NCBI GenBank assembly: GCA_039545295.1
Contig: BCIK01000003.1
Coordinates: forward strand, 1,456,418 to 1,520,417
From: Udeniomyces pyricola
Lineage: Eukaryota > Basidiomycota > Tremellomycetes > Cystofilobasidiales > Mrakiaceae
Length of the DNA: 64,000 bases
Reading direction: 5' to 3'
The position numbers and the translations under genes are program-made. Shown piece by piece: positions 34,530 through 54,699 of this stretch (positions are counted from its first letter, which is position 1; each line of letters begins with the position of its first letter). The notes beneath the pieces are model-generated. The model ran no database searches. It saw only the letters and a list, made by a program, of their open reading frames with translations, and was not told the DNA's origin.

Positions 34530-35657
34530 CTAGCTCGTAAGCAGACTGCCCCGCTTCTTATCCGACAACCTCGCTCGCTTCCAGGCAGGAGGGTAGACCC
34601 TCATACCAGTACCATCCCATCTAGGAACCGAGACTCCCTGGCGAAGCTTGCCATTGCGAAGCATCTCGGATTGAATGCAGCAGCGAAGGAGTGGATTCTC
34701 CCGGAGAACTGGAAACGAAGGGCGTAGAGGACACGCCGGTGGAAGAGGAGGTAGGCGAAGAAGAGGTAGAGAGGAGGTGTAGGCCCCGATGTCATCTCCA
34801 ACGGGAGCGAGTGAATGATCTTGGACACGAGGCAAAGGCGCAAGGCGGGAGGAGGTCGTCGAGGGATGAGGGACGATGAGAGGGTGGCGTGGGAAAGCAA
34901 AATGTAGCCATGGCAAGAACGATCGAGTGGATGGGTCGTTATTACCCTCGCAGGACGATATCGGTGTCTTGCCAGCGGACGAAGGATATGAGACGAGAGC
35001 CGGAAGATGAGACTCGTCGTCGATGAGGCATGGTGGGACGATTAACGGGTGGGAGTCGTGATCCATGAGTTGCGTCCTGCTCGATTGGACCGGACTCGGC
35101 GAGGTTGGAGACGTCCGGCGATAAGGGCCTGCGCCCGAGCCCGGGCCTGATAGGAGCGTAGGCGAGGCGCGCGCCGCCGTGAACGACGGGTGTCGTGGTC
35201 GAGGTACGAAGGCGGCGAGACGTTCGACGAGGGTCGTAGCAAACACAGACTTGCGTCGGGTTGGTGGTGGATCGGTTAGAGACGAAGGGTCTGTTTGTCC
35301 GTACCAACGGGTGTGGGAAGAAGAAGGAGGAGGCCAGCCCGGCTCGGCTTCGGGAGGGGTTTGGAGAGAGCTCCAGCTCGCCGTCGACGCAATCGAGTCG
35401 TGTGAGGAGGCTCGGACGCCCAAGGAACTGCTTAAGCCGGCGGGTGGGAGGAGGATAGCGAGCGATTCGAGCGTTGACGGGTTCGACGTCTGAATCCGCA
35501 ATGGGTCGCCGAGCGCCATGGCCTCGTCTTGATCAAAGAGAGGAGGCCGGATCGAGCAGCATGGACACCATGTCGAGGGCCCGGCAATTACGGCCTCGAG
35601 TGGCTGTGGAGTCGATGAGCGCATAGGAGGAGAAACGACCGGATGGTGTGGGGTCAT
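34530..35657 (-). CDS. hypothetical Ser/Pro-rich protein
   Basis: A long open frame with the first ATG at 35657 (MTPHHPVVSPPMRSSTPQPL) and stop at 34530-34532. The N-terminal half is Ser/Pro/Thr-rich with a small Cys cluster (GPSTWCPCCSIRPPLFDQDE) and short conserved-looking segments (RRKSVFATTLVERLAAFVPR). The C-terminal part reads NPLLRCCIQSEMLRNGKLRQ, then GVSVPRWDGTGMRVYPPAWK. There is no known domain. A different frame between 34601 and 34810 (SLPLEMTSGPTPPLYLFFAY...) is also open and could be reached by splicing at CCAAG/ATCATT, so the 3' half may be wrong. Probably a disordered regulatory or structural protein; function unknown. Confidence 0.55.
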   Translation of the reverse strand: MTPHHPVVSPPMRSSTPQPLEAVIAGPSTWCPCCSIRPPLFDQDEAMALGDPLRIQTSNPSTLESLAILLPPAGLSSSLGVRASSHDSIASTASWSSLQTPPEAEPGWPPPSSSHTRWYGQTDPSSLTDPPPTRRKSVFATTLVERLAAFVPRPRHPSFTAARASPTLLSGPGSGAGPYRRTSPTSPSPVQSSRTQLMDHDSHPLIVPPCLIDDESHLPALVSYPSSAGKTPISSCEGNNDPSTRSFLPWLHFAFPRHPLIVPHPSTTSSRLAPLPRVQDHSLAPVGDDIGAYTSSLPLLRLPPLPPACPLRPSFPVLRENPLLRCCIQSEMLRNGKLRQGVSVPRWDGTGMRVYPPAWKRARLSDKKRGSLLTS

Positions 35658-36368
35658 GATGAGAAGTGGATGGATAGATGGTGTTAATGATGATGATGAT
35701 GATGATGATGATGGTGATGATGGTGATGATGGTGATGATGATGACAAGGATGAGGCCGGATGATGGGGGATGGGATCAAGTGGGGGCAAGGTAGCTAGCT
35801 AATAGTGGGGTGGGATGGGTTGGTTGGATAAATGAATGGATGCTGCATGCTACATGCTACATGCTTCTGCCTTGCTTGCTGCACACGCGGAACCCATTCC
35901 CAGCGCTCGAGCTCTCGTCGATCCGGCCGGCCATAAGCGCGCTCCTCAATATGGCAAAATAATCATAATACGAGGCCACAGGCCACCCGCCAGCAACTAT
36001 ATATCATATCATGTACTATCACATCCCAGCTGGTGGGTGCACTGGTGCGCTGCTGGCTGCTGGCTGCTGGCTGCTGGCAGGTGGGCTTTGTTGAGCTTAC
36101 ATCACGATACATGGACTCGACACACCACGAGGTCATCGTCGGACTTGTCCGGCATCCAGCCGCGCTACGCAACGGTACGTATCGAGTATTATCCCCGCCG
36201 AATATATACGTACGTCGCGCGGAGGATTAACTAATTTCATGTTCAACGTGCGATCGACATATATCTATAGTATGTATATACCGAATCGTCAGCCATCGAC
36301 TGGAATATTCGATAATCAACTGCAACTACAATCCGTAGACTGTCGCGCGCAGTCAAGTCGAGATCCAG
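35658..36368. promoter_or_regulatory. divergent intergenic region with GAT, ATGCTACATGC and CTGCTGG repeats
   Basis: 711 bp upstream of two divergent genes. It holds a GAT/GGT trinucleotide microsatellite (about 35688-35745), ATGCTACATGCT repeats (35845-35868) and CTGCTGG heptamers (about 36049-36079). It also has several TATA-type words (35998-36006, 36200-36210, 36259-36280). Confidence 0.6.
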
Positions 36369-38697
36369 ATGCGACCCGCCGCCTATAATTCCCCTGTCCC
36401 CCAATCGATGACCTCCTCCGCTCCAGCCATTGTTGAAGAGAACACCTCTGAGTATCGTAGTATGTTGTTGATCGACGCTCAACGTTGACCCTCCCCTAAC
36501 GTGCCCTCTGTCTCTCACCTCAATTCGTTGGACTCGATAGCGTCTCTACTGCCGGCCTCCTGACGAACTCCGATCCATCTTGACCAGCTCGTCTCTCTGG
36601 CGTTATGCAACTCGCCAGCTCGAGACCCTCGCGACCTTCCCGACATACCAACGACGGTCTCGGTCCGGCGTATCCTCCACGTCGCTCGACTACACATCAG
36701 CAGCAACCGCCCTCAGACTCACTGCCCCTCCCTAGCCAAACACCCATATGCCCATCGCCACTCCCTCAACCCAAGCCCATCAGCACGCTTCCCATCCTCC
36801 TTCGCCAGGAGAAAGAATCCCGTCATCAACTCGCGACGCAGAGACTCGAGTGGGCTAAGGAGGTTTTACGCTTCGTTCAACGGACCCAACCCACGCTGCT
36901 CTCTCCAACATCAGGCTCCAAGTCGAGCTCGTTGCTAGGACTCGACCTGGTCTACGACATCAATGACAATTCCCTTCTTGCCCTTATCGACACTGCCATC
37001 ACCTTCATCCTCTCCCTCGCCCACCCCGCCAAGCCCCCCTCCCCGGTCTCGGCCAATAAGCTCTACGCCGAGGCCATGTTCCTTTCCGCCGACCTTTCCT
37101 CGTCGGGCCTCTTTCCCAAGTACAAAGCCAAGGATCTCCGCACGAGCTTCCGAGCGTTCGAGACAAGCGCCAAAGCCGGATTCTTGCCTGCCTGGTTTCG
37201 ACTCGGGCGCGATTATGAGGGGGTCGGCGATGCCTCGAGGGCTATCGACTGCTTTAACAAGGGGGCGAATGGAATGGAAAAGAGCTGTCTATACGTGAGT
37301 GGCCTGATCGGATTTGAAGTGTTCTATCAGGTGTCCATCCCGATGTCTGGCTGATGGTGGCTTTGATTCGCTTTCGGTTCGACTTCCTTGCTCCGCAGCG
37401 CCTCGGCATAGCTCATTTGCTCGCCCAGCTCGGTCTTTCGCGCAACTTTTCCAAGGCCATATCTCTTCTACATCAAGCGGCCGATCTCTCGGATGAGAGT
37501 CTACCATCTCCGTCCTACGTGTTTGGCATGCTTCTCGCCCGAGAAGTCGACCTCCCCCTGACGTCGGCCGACCTGTCCCTTCTTTCACCCTTGCTCGACT
37601 CTCTGATCCCACCAAACGCACCTCTGTACCCTGACCCCCGATTGTCCCTTGCTCGACAATACATCGAAAAGGCCGCTCTGCTCAATTTTCCCTCCGCCCA
37701 ATATAAGCTCGCGCATTCGTATGAGAATGCCACCCTATCTTGCCCGTTCGATCCCCTTCTTTCGGTCCATTGGTACCTTCTCAGTTCACAAAACGGTCAG
37801 GCTGAGGCTGATATGGGCCTTTCCAAGTGGTTCCTCTGCGGTAGCGAAAGCTTCAAGAGCGACGAGGCTTTAAGCTTTCTCTTCGCCGAGAAGGCCGCTC
37901 GCAAGGGCTTGCCAGAGGCAGCATTTGCCCTTGGTTATTACTACGAAGTCGGCGTTGGAAAGGCTCAAGATCTCGACATGGCAAAAAGATGGTACGAGAA
38001 GGTATGTCATGGAAACTGGTTCCTAGATCGTTGTTGACTGGCCATTCTCATCCTGCACAACTGCAGCTCGAGCTTACTCGTCCGATCATCGCGGTCCCTG
38101 TGCGTCATCTAGGCGGCTAGCTCGCATAATGCCGACGCCATCGCTCGTCTCCAAGCCCTTTCAGCACCAACGCCTGCTCCACTCTCAGTCGCCGATCACC
38201 AGCTTCATCTCGACACGCGCCTGGTCAGGAAACGAACTGACGCCAAAGCTCGTTCGGATCGCAATCCTGGCAGTCGTCTGCCGGGTGCTGCTCCGTATGG
38301 ACGTTCAACCTCTCAGTCGCATGGTGCCCAAGTCAGGCTTCGAAAAGAAGTCGAATATGCAGCATCTGTTCACTCTTGTGCGCCTTGCGTCCCGGCAGGC
38401 GAGGCCAGCTTCTCAACTTACGGATACTCGCCCGCACCACCTCGTCCTCACTCTCCTCCTGTATTTGCCGAGCAGGATCGATGCGCATCCGGTCCTCCAC
38501 TCAACAACCGACTGACTGTACCATCCTCTCCCCAGCCACTACCTAAAGCGACCCCATCAACCCTCTCAATGGCACCCAAGTTCACCCTTACGGAAGTTTA
38601 CCTCCCCCGTCCGGTTCCAACAGGACCTCAGACCTTCGCCGACATGGGCATTATTGGAACCAAAGCCGGTGATGATCGAGATTGTGTCATCATGTAG
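36369..38697 (+). CDS. SKT5: Skt5/Chs4-type activator of chitin synthase
   Basis: Exon 1 (36369-36459) starts MRPAAYNSPVPQSMTSSAPA. The acceptor CTTGACCAG at 36587 keeps the frame into RLSGVMQLASSRPSRPSRHT. After a Pro-rich segment come Sel1-like (TPR-type) repeats: RLEWAKEVLRFVQR, LPAWFRLGRDYEGVGDASRA, GIAHLLAQLGLSRNFSKAIS, FPSAQYKLAHSYENATL, QNGQAEADMGLSKWFLCG and LPEAAFALGYYYEVGVGKAQ. The C-terminal exon is disordered and ends DDRDCVIM, a CaaX box for prenylation as in Skt5/Chs4. By family knowledge it recruits and activates a class IV chitin synthase at the bud neck or septum. Repeats plus CaaX make the assignment strong. The introns (about four) are placed by frame and consensus. Confidence 0.88.
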
Positions 38698-39130
38698 CCA
38701 ATAACCAGCAACCAGACGGCGATTAGACGAAGGACTGGCGGTATAGCAGGGGGGTAGGACAGGAGCGAACCAAGTTTGCGGGAAACTGACTGGAGCGTAG
38801 CCATTTTATGATCAAGGTTGCAGGATGCTAAGCAACGAAAGAATCACAAGCCGCACGTTCGATTGGGAGTGATGAATGAACAAAGAAATAACCCTAGACA
38901 TGCAGTGGTGTGAGAAACAAAGCCAGCGTCAACAATGCCCACTAACCCCACGGGAAAGAACATTTATCTAGATAATAAGAACTAGAGACTGGGAAGGCAA
39001 GGAGATGACGTGAAAGAAGCAGGGAAGGGGGAAAGGGGGAAGGGGGTGGGAGGAGAAAAAATATTGTAGCCCAAAAAAAGATGGTCTGATGAGAAGAAAG
39101 CTCGAAACCCAAAAAGGAAAGGCAAGTCTC
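38698..39130. other. convergent 3' region, SKT5 / YRB2
   Basis: 433 bp between convergent stops. Purine-rich blocks at 39015-39065 (GGGAAGGGGGAAAGGGGG type). Nothing else recognisable. Confidence 0.6.
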
Positions 39131-41609
39131 CTACGCCCACCCCCCTGAAGAGTTTTCTGATCGGTCATTATCTTTTGGAGATGCTACCTTGGGCAAAGTG
39201 GTCGTCGCAGTTCCAACCGGTACAGAAGTCTGTATCTTGTCGTACTAAAGAGGATACAAAGGTCAATAAAGGACGTCAGGAACACTGTCACTGGAGGGAT
39301 TTGATCTTGCCAAATGTATGCTTACCAAGTCTTCAGCCGCTTTCGTCGTGCCAACCTGATGGAAGTGAAAAGGTTTCATCAGACGAGCTTGTTGGAGCAA
39401 GGAGAAGAAAACATTTGAAGAATAGCACTGCCCACCTTGATGGCCAATCGAACGACGGAGCCATTCTCCATTGCAACGATCCGCACCCACTTGTCCTGCC
39501 TATCGACCGACATGCCTGCAAACAGAGCGATGTTGAGAATCAGGCGATAGACGCCTTCGGCTCTCATGACTGGGAAATATACGCATGCATCAGCCACATC
39601 CTTGCTCATTCGTGGGAGATACACGATCGGCGTCGACGAAAAAAAAATTTGAAACTAACCGAGTCGAGCGACCTTGGTTTGAGAATGCACATTGAGTTTG
39701 CAGAGGCCAGTTCCTCTTTCTTTCCAACCTCCAGATTTATCCATAACGTGCAGCTTAGCTCGAACCTGGTGTTTGGTGTCCTCATCTTCTTCGCCCGTGA
39801 CGGCTGGAAAGAGCGAAAAGAAAGGTCGTGTCGATCTAAAGCGTCAGCTCGAGCCGGACCCGCACTGTCGCTATAGGTGAAGAAACAGTAGGCTGACTGT
39901 CTTGAGCTTCAATCTTGCCATTGCCATCGCTACTCGCATCCAAACCATTGGCGATATTCTCCTCCTCAGTGTCGGCATCGGCAGCGACCTTCGCTCCCCC
40001 AGTGCTAAGTATATCATCAAAAGTCGCCGATTTTGCACCCAAGGATTTGGCGGCCGTCGCAGCAGCAGGCTTGAACGGGTTTGCCGAGGCAAAGGCCGAA
40101 AAGGCTTTGGACGTGGAAAAGGCAATAGACGAGGTCGATGGCTTTGTGCCCGACACGGTGAAAGACGAAGATGTCGACGACGGCGCAAATACAGAGGGAG
40201 TCGGCGTATCTGAATTGGAAAGACTCGGATCGGAGGACGCAGAAGATGGAGAGGCGCCCAAGACGTGTGAAGACGAGGGCGCGGTTGAGGTGACGAATGG
40301 CGATGAAGAGGCGGCAAAAGACAAGAAGCCAGACGACTTCGGAGGCGGGCGAGATGTCATAGGGTCAGGGTCAGGGTCGGTCGAGGATTGAGTGGGGACG
40401 ACGCTGCTAGTCTGCAGAGAGTCGTGTACCAAGTGTCAGTAAACTTAGCATGATAATACAGCGGAGAGCTTCGTCTATGATATGACGGCTTACCTCTGCC
40501 TCTCTGACCTTCTTCACGCCCAACGATGAGGTCAAATCGTCTCCCTCCGTTCGGGCGGTCTCGACGCCAATAACATGCTTCCTCTTAAGACCCTTCTCGG
40601 CGGTCTCGCCACCAACCACGCTGTTCTCGGAGCGCGCTCCGGTGGCTTGCGAAACCACATCTTTCACACCATCCTCCGCTTGCATCTCTATCGCCGTGGT
40701 CGGCGCGTCCGCTCCGGGTGTGGGTGGAGGTCCAGGCAGGTCGCCTTCAGCATTGCCCTCCTCTCGCGCCTTCTCGTTTGACGATTGCTCGGAAGGCAAT
40801 GTGGATTCGACGCCCGTCATTTCTTGTTTGCGTTTGCGAGCAGCCTCCTCTCCAACGCCAAGCTCCTCGACGCCCTTACGAATCTCCTGGTCTTTGGTGC
40901 CCTCAGGCTTGTCGGCAGGACGCGGCGGCGAAGGTGGGGCGAGATGTGTTGGAGAAGAGAGCAGCCGGTTCTTTTTCTTGGGCAGAACAGGTGGAGGCGT
41001 TGGAGGGTCGGCAGTAGTCGCTGCTGGGGACTGATGAAAGGAATAGCCAAATTGAGCGTCATAGGATAGGGGAATAAGTGAAGCCGTCGTTGGTCAACGT
41101 TCGTCAGCACCAGAACAGGTGGAACGTTTCGAGCGCGTCTCATGAGGCGTGTAGGGTAAGGAAAAGGATGCTGGCTGAGAGCTCAATCCAAGAAGTCTTG
41201 CTCGATGCCACAGTATATGCTATGGGTTTCCGGGATTGCTCCAAGGAAAGGCTATCGGTAGGCTTGGCCTCCAAAACGCAAGGTGCGAGGGCCCTGACGA
41301 AGGGACGATGACTTACTAAGGAAGTATTGGTCGAAGGTTCCAGACTGCCTTCGCGCTCGCGCTTCTTGCCGTGCTTTGATTCTGGTACCATCAGCAAGGG
41401 ACAGGTCGTGTGAGCGATAAAGCATCAGCACTGGCGAGCATGATGGCAACAAGACGCGACTGGATAGGATAAGATAGTAGGCGAGACAGAGAGTAGGGGA
41501 AAGGTTGAGATGAATGTCGCTCACCGTCGCGGACGATGGCATCCCTTGACTTTGGAAGGTCAGACTCGTCTGGTCTAGATATGGGAGAAGGAGAAGATGG
41601 TGTGGTCAT
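39131..41609 (-). CDS. YRB2: RanBP3/Yrb2-like Ran-binding nuclear export cofactor
   Basis: The start is [20 protein letters not shown] at 41609. A lysine-rich segment ([11 protein letters not shown]) and acidic or Pro-rich linkers precede [18 protein letters not shown], a plausible nuclear signal. A Phe/Ser-rich region follows, with FG-like [13 protein letters not shown] and [15 protein letters not shown]. The C-terminal Ran-binding domain is split over short exons: [20 protein letters not shown], then [40 protein letters not shown] and [10 protein letters not shown]. The motif WKERGTG and the MRxEGVxxLxLN block are diagnostic of RanBP1-type domains. Domain order fits Yrb2/Hba1/RanBP3, which aids Crm1-dependent export with RanGTP. 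The end is [16 protein letters not shown], stop at 39131-39133. Confidence 0.85.
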
Positions 41610-42324
41610 TGGAGTGTTATAGGATAAAGAAAGTGGTAAGGGTGGTAAGGGTGGGGAGGGGGAAGGGGGGGGGGGGCGGTGTAGGCGAGCCGGAGTNTGA
41701 GGGCAACGTTGACTGAAGGGGNGATGGCATCCAACTGGTAAGTATAGACTCGTAATCCGGGGTTCGCTTGACGCGTACTGATGTCTGTCTACTGGCTCAT
41801 ATATATATCCACTCGGTCATAACAGCTAGCTAGAGCTGGTATATAGCTGTCATGTTTGCGTGGTGCCTTGGCTCTCTGGAGTATATATAGCATGCATATA
41901 CATATATAAGTAGCAAGGGAGGTCCGGTTTGCTCGAACAGTACCGGCCTCCATATTATATTATAATATCATGAGCTTCAAGTTTATCGTGTCGAGTACGT
42001 AAGGCAAGGAAGGGGTGCATTTGTATCTATGTCATGCACGGTATCGCCGCGCTTGCTGAAACTACTACCAACACTATACGTGCAGTAGCTTGCATAACAG
42101 TACGTCGACTGCTCGATCATGATTTATTCAGGCTATGTAAGATATGGGCCTTGGCTGCTACAGTGGCACCTCAAAAGATGGACCTCATTTGCAGGCCGCT
42201 AGTGTCAAACATAACGAATTTCGACGAATAAAAAGCCATTTATCGCACACAAAGTCCCAAATAATGATACAGTCGCAAAACCAGAAGCGTGCCGGATGTT
42301 CCAGTTCAACAAGAAGCGGTTGCT
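41610..42324. other. intergenic region with two single-N ambiguities
   Basis: 715 bp between tandem minus-strand genes. It holds a G-run near 41655-41676, single N at 41697 and 41722, and AT-rich words (41806-41815, 41884-41910, 41951-41972). It serves as the YRB2 promoter and the 3' region of the dehydrogenase gene. Confidence 0.6.
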
Positions 42325-44085
<1,761 letters not shown>

Positions 44086-45711
44086 GGTAGGATGAGTGGG
44101 TCACGGGTTGGAGTGAGTGGATGGGCTGGGATGGGATGGGGTGGGCGGGTGATGGAAAAGAAGAAAAGAGCAAGACTAGACTCGTGGGCCTTAAAAAGGG
44201 CCCAGCGAAAGGAAACAAACAATACAACTGGTCCGTCATCGCTCTTTCGTTCATCGTAACCCCGCATACGTCGTGTCGACTGGACCCTTCTCCATGCGTT
44301 TCGGCCGCTCCGCCCCCACATGCCAATCGTCCCCCGGCGTCAGGCTCGGGCTTCCGTCTACCGGGCCCCATTGATGTCACTTCATCATCGACTTCATCCC
44401 CAGACACCCCACTTCGTCAAGCCAAAGATTAAAGAGGCGCGAGCGTCGCTTTCATCGAGATCTCCATGGGCAAAGTCAGGTCCAAAACGACATCCACGAA
44501 TGACTGTGTGCATAGTCTTGCTAATATATTCGTAGGCCTGCCTGCATATAGTGTGAGCTGAATGAGCGCAGTAATAAGCTAAAATCTATACGAGACCGTA
44601 CCATATTTGTGTTCGCGCGACGTACTGCAGGGGCTTGACGCTCTCGTGCATTCGCATCAGCTTTCTCATGACCAATGATAATGGCGGCCTGCACGTACTG
44701 TGCATTTGCGCCTTCACCAATTTTCGTTGTCCTCTGTCACTACAAAGAGAACTCGCGGGCGTACAGATGCGGGTAGTATTGGCAACGCTGGTGATGAGCG
44801 GATAACTCATACTCAGCGCCCAGCGCTTCAGCGTCGACGCGTCGACGTCGACATTCTGGCAAGTTACGTAATTATGTCAATCCGCCTGGTCACGTCGTCA
44901 GCTGACGCGCTGACATACGTACATGAGTGCATGAGCATCAAGGTACCAGATCATCATCGTCCAGCTCCGGATCCGCGGTGTTAGCCAGACCGCTAGATCA
45001 GACGCATGCGACCTCTTTTCGGTTATAACCATAAGGGTATCCGGCTAAGCTACCGTATCATATATCATATATCAGATCCAGTTTTACTACTATGTACTAT
45101 TGTACGGCAGTAAATGCCTAATCGGCTCTCACATAGCGAACGCCCACAGCCGGTATTGAGCTGATAGTCAGGGTCGATGGGCCGCGGCCGCAGGGGAAGT
45201 AGTGTAGAGGTAATGTCGAATCTGCTTGATCCAGCATGATCAGTTCTTTCCAGACTTCTTGCATGGGATTGATTGAATCTCTCCACAAGTACGATCTATC
45301 ACCGCACAATATGTCTCGCCTGATCCATCGCGGATAAGAGATCGCCGGCTACGAATTGTGACATATCTTGTCTTTGTGATACTTGGAGTGGAGGGATAGT
45401 CGACCCACTTCTCAGGAGTGACTCACGCCACGTACTCATCATCGTGTCTTTGCAACTTGTGATTCAAGGAAGAGTAGTACACAGGCAACTCCCTCGAAGC
45501 TCATAGCTTCGTTGGGCACCAAAGCATGTTTGGGCATACTGGGAGTTTGGCTTTATCTTTCCGGGCCATTCATCAGCCCAGCAAATCGGCTGACCCGTAA
45601 AGCCATAGGTATAGAGAAAGTATGCGTTTAGAGGACATGGGTATGAAGGAAGTTGACTGTACATGTATACTGTCTACTCGTCAAACATAAGGATCCATCG
45701 TATATCTGACC
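44086..45711. other. 1.6-kb intergenic region, no gene recognised
   Basis: Between two minus-strand genes. The first 150 bp is a C/T-rich (minus strand) SDR promoter. Further on lies a GTCGACGCGTCGACGTCGAC palindrome cluster (44834-44853) and an ATATCATATATCA repeat (45058-45074). A minus-strand ORF at 45464-45664 with five Cys is the only frame that drew attention, and it lacks support. No tRNA was found. Confidence 0.55.
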
Positions 45712-47131
45712 TCATGAGGTTCTCCAAGCAAGCCAAGCGACGATCCCACTCGAGGAGACCGAGTCGATGTCCTGTTGATCTGAGAAGGACTGCCCCAACG
45801 GCAGTCGCCAGAGTTCCCACCTTGCTCCGACGTCGCTCGACTGTGAGAGCCACTCTTCCAACAGCTCCTGTAATACGCTGCTCTCTCGCAATTCAACAAC
45901 GACCAGAGCAACAGTCCGATTGGGTTCGGCAAAACGAGCGAGCGTACGGAGGAAGGGTTTGATCAAGTGTGGGTTGTAAATGCAATCCGAGGCAAGAATG
46001 AGGTCATAAGTGGTGGACAGTTGACGGATCGCCGTACAGGAGGGTAAGGTTCTAGCTGCAGGCCGAGAGTGAAGAGTTTCTAGCCAGTCGATCTCTTGAA
46101 GGCCAACGCTGCTCTCGCTCTCAAATATATCTTCATACTCGACTTCTAGCCCTGCCTTGAGGAGGTTGGAGTTCAAGAGTTCGAGACATGAGGACTGGTC
46201 CGAGCATACGTAACGCGAGAAAAACCGAGCGAGGGCAACTGGAAGGAGGCCGGTGCCTGCACCTAGCTCCAGGACCCGTAGTGCTGAAGGATCCGTAAGA
46301 AGAAACTCATCGGCGCACGGAGCAGAGGGGTAGTACAGTTGAGGTAGCAGGTATTCGAGGAGGCGATGGCTGTTATACAGATGGGTGAGGAAGTGGGACG
46401 AGAGAAACGGTAATCACCCGAATATCAGCTTTCGTCACACAGACACAAGAAAACACGCTGTGAAGTGTATTCGACCTTGATCGCCATACAACCGAGCCTA
46501 TTACAAGAGAACGATGAAATTCGTAAGTGGTCAAGGTAGAAAAATTGATGAGTTGCCCAAGCGAGGAATACAACGCACCCGTTTCGCCTGCATCCGCAAT
46601 CGAACGGAGATTCTGCTGGATCTGGATCTCGATCTCAATGGGCTGCAAGGGCACAGCCTTGTGACCTTTGGTTAAGCGCTTGTGTCTCCCAGAGTATTTG
46701 GTAGGCACAGATGTGCCGAGAGCAAAGCCAGGGGTTGGCACCGTGAATCGGAAACAGGCTGAAGGTGAGCGGTCCGAGACGATGCCGAGGTTTGAACCGT
46801 GGGTGGAAGACGCTGAGGGGTTGAGAGAACTGTAGAGAAGATAAATCTGAATGGGACAACAGTAAGATTGGATCGTCATAAGAAGACATCAGCATGCCTA
46901 AGCCTGTACTACAGCTGAAGTGTGCGAATGGGCGGGTGAGGGCAATCGATTGTTCGAGCCGAACAAGAGCTGGCAGTGACCAGTTAAAGTTGATACGGGG
47001 AAGGAATAAAACACTCAAAGCTCGAACAAGGACGTAGGACGGCCATAACGTGTGCGAGCACTAACCTCTTCATCTGGGTCGAGAACTCTGGTGGCATTCT
47101 GTGGAAGGCGGATGTGAGGGGGATGGTTCAT
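45712..47131 (-). CDS. family-16 protein methyltransferase (EFM/METTL21-like)
   Basis: The start MNHPPHIRLPQNATRVLDPD at 47131 runs through short exons to EEIYLLYSSLN, then SACFRFTVPTPGFALGTSVP. The next exons hold PIEIEIQIQQNLRSIADAGE. The SAM-binding motif is ALRVLELGAGTGLLPVALAR, with the acidic end of strand 2 in YVCSDQSSCLELLNSNLL. The post-motif YDLILASDCIYNPHLIKPFL corresponds to the DxxY-type block of lysine methyltransferase family 16, which modifies elongation factors and chaperones. The protein ends SSGIVAWLAWRTS. The substrate cannot be told from sequence. It shares a divergent promoter with the MYST gene. Confidence 0.8.
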
Positions 47132-47564
47132 CTCGAGAGACCGTGACTAGCTAGTTGGTAATATAAGTCTAATCAAAGCAGGTTTGACGTTTGTGTTGGA
47201 CGTCCTTCAGGCTTGAGGCTTCAAGCTTCAGGCCTTCAGGCTTCGATTAACTGATCTAGCAGCAATTCGGTCCTTTTCGATCGTACTCTGTCACGCGTGA
47301 TCATCACAGTCAGTTTACACAGCTTGTCGATTAAATATCAATGTGCAACGCGTCAACTTGATCAACCTTTTATTACGTATCATGTTCTTGCATGTAACCA
47401 TCGACCATCGATCAACCAGCGCCGAGCGCCTAGCTGCAACCGTCGCACTTGCGCTGTCATTCATCTCGCCTCTGTTGTTCCACTTCAGTACAGCCAATAC
47501 TAGTTGAATCAACCGACCCTGTCCTCATCACATCTTATCCCCCCTCCCTCCCCTTCCGTACATC
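47132..47564. promoter_or_regulatory. divergent promoter, methyltransferase / MYST acetyltransferase
   Basis: 433 bp. Includes CAGGCTT/CAAGCTTC repeats (47206-47245). A CCCCTCCCTCCCC leader lies just before the MYST ATG. No named factor site. Confidence 0.5.
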
Positions 47565-51453
<3,889 letters not shown>

Positions 51454-51976
51454 AAGATCATTCTGTGAAATTTTATTAATGCCTTGTGCACGAGAATTCA
51501 GAATTCAGACGTATGCGAGGTCGCATGCGGGCGGATAGGCGAGACAGTCACATTCACATCCAATGAATCAGAAAAATGATTGGGGCACAAGGACGGCTTG
51601 GTGAGTGCGAGAAGGAAGGTGTAGGAAGAGGGGGAGGGGTCGTCAATGCGTCGTGAAAAAAGGTTTGTCTAAGGAAGGCTCGTGCGTAATTGAGGTAAGA
51701 AAAAAAATTATAGAAGAAAAGGAAGAGGAATGCGCTCTAGCGAAATCGAAAGGAGAGAGGAGGATCCCGAAAGAACGCGGGTAAAATGAAGAAATTCTAA
51801 AATGTAGTGTTAACGATAGAGCAAAGATGAGCCTAGACAGCATTTTTGGGACGCGTGACAAGTAGGAAGTGAGAAGGCACCGAGAAGATACGAAATGGAG
51901 CGATAGAGGAGAAAAAAAAGGAAGATGTTCAAAAGACAGGGCCAGAGCAAGTCAAGGATGAGTGAGAGGGGACTGT
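51454..51976. other. convergent 3' region, MYST / DED1
   Basis: 523 bp between convergent stops. Purine-rich on the plus strand (51600-51930: GAAGGAAGG and GAGGAGAAAAAAAAGG words). No gene. Confidence 0.6.

Positions 51977-54699
<2,723 letters not shown>

Noticed and set aside
36541..36738. Frame reading RLYCRPPDELRSILTSSSLW in the SKT5 second exon
   Set aside because: It looks protein-like but ends in a stop before the Sel1 repeats. Splicing exon 1 to the acceptor at 36587 keeps the frame that continues into the repeats.
45464..45664. 66-codon minus-strand ORF with five cysteines downstream of the methyltransferase gene
   Set aside because: No signal peptide, no splice or promoter support, and no homologue recognised. 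It is short enough to occur by chance.
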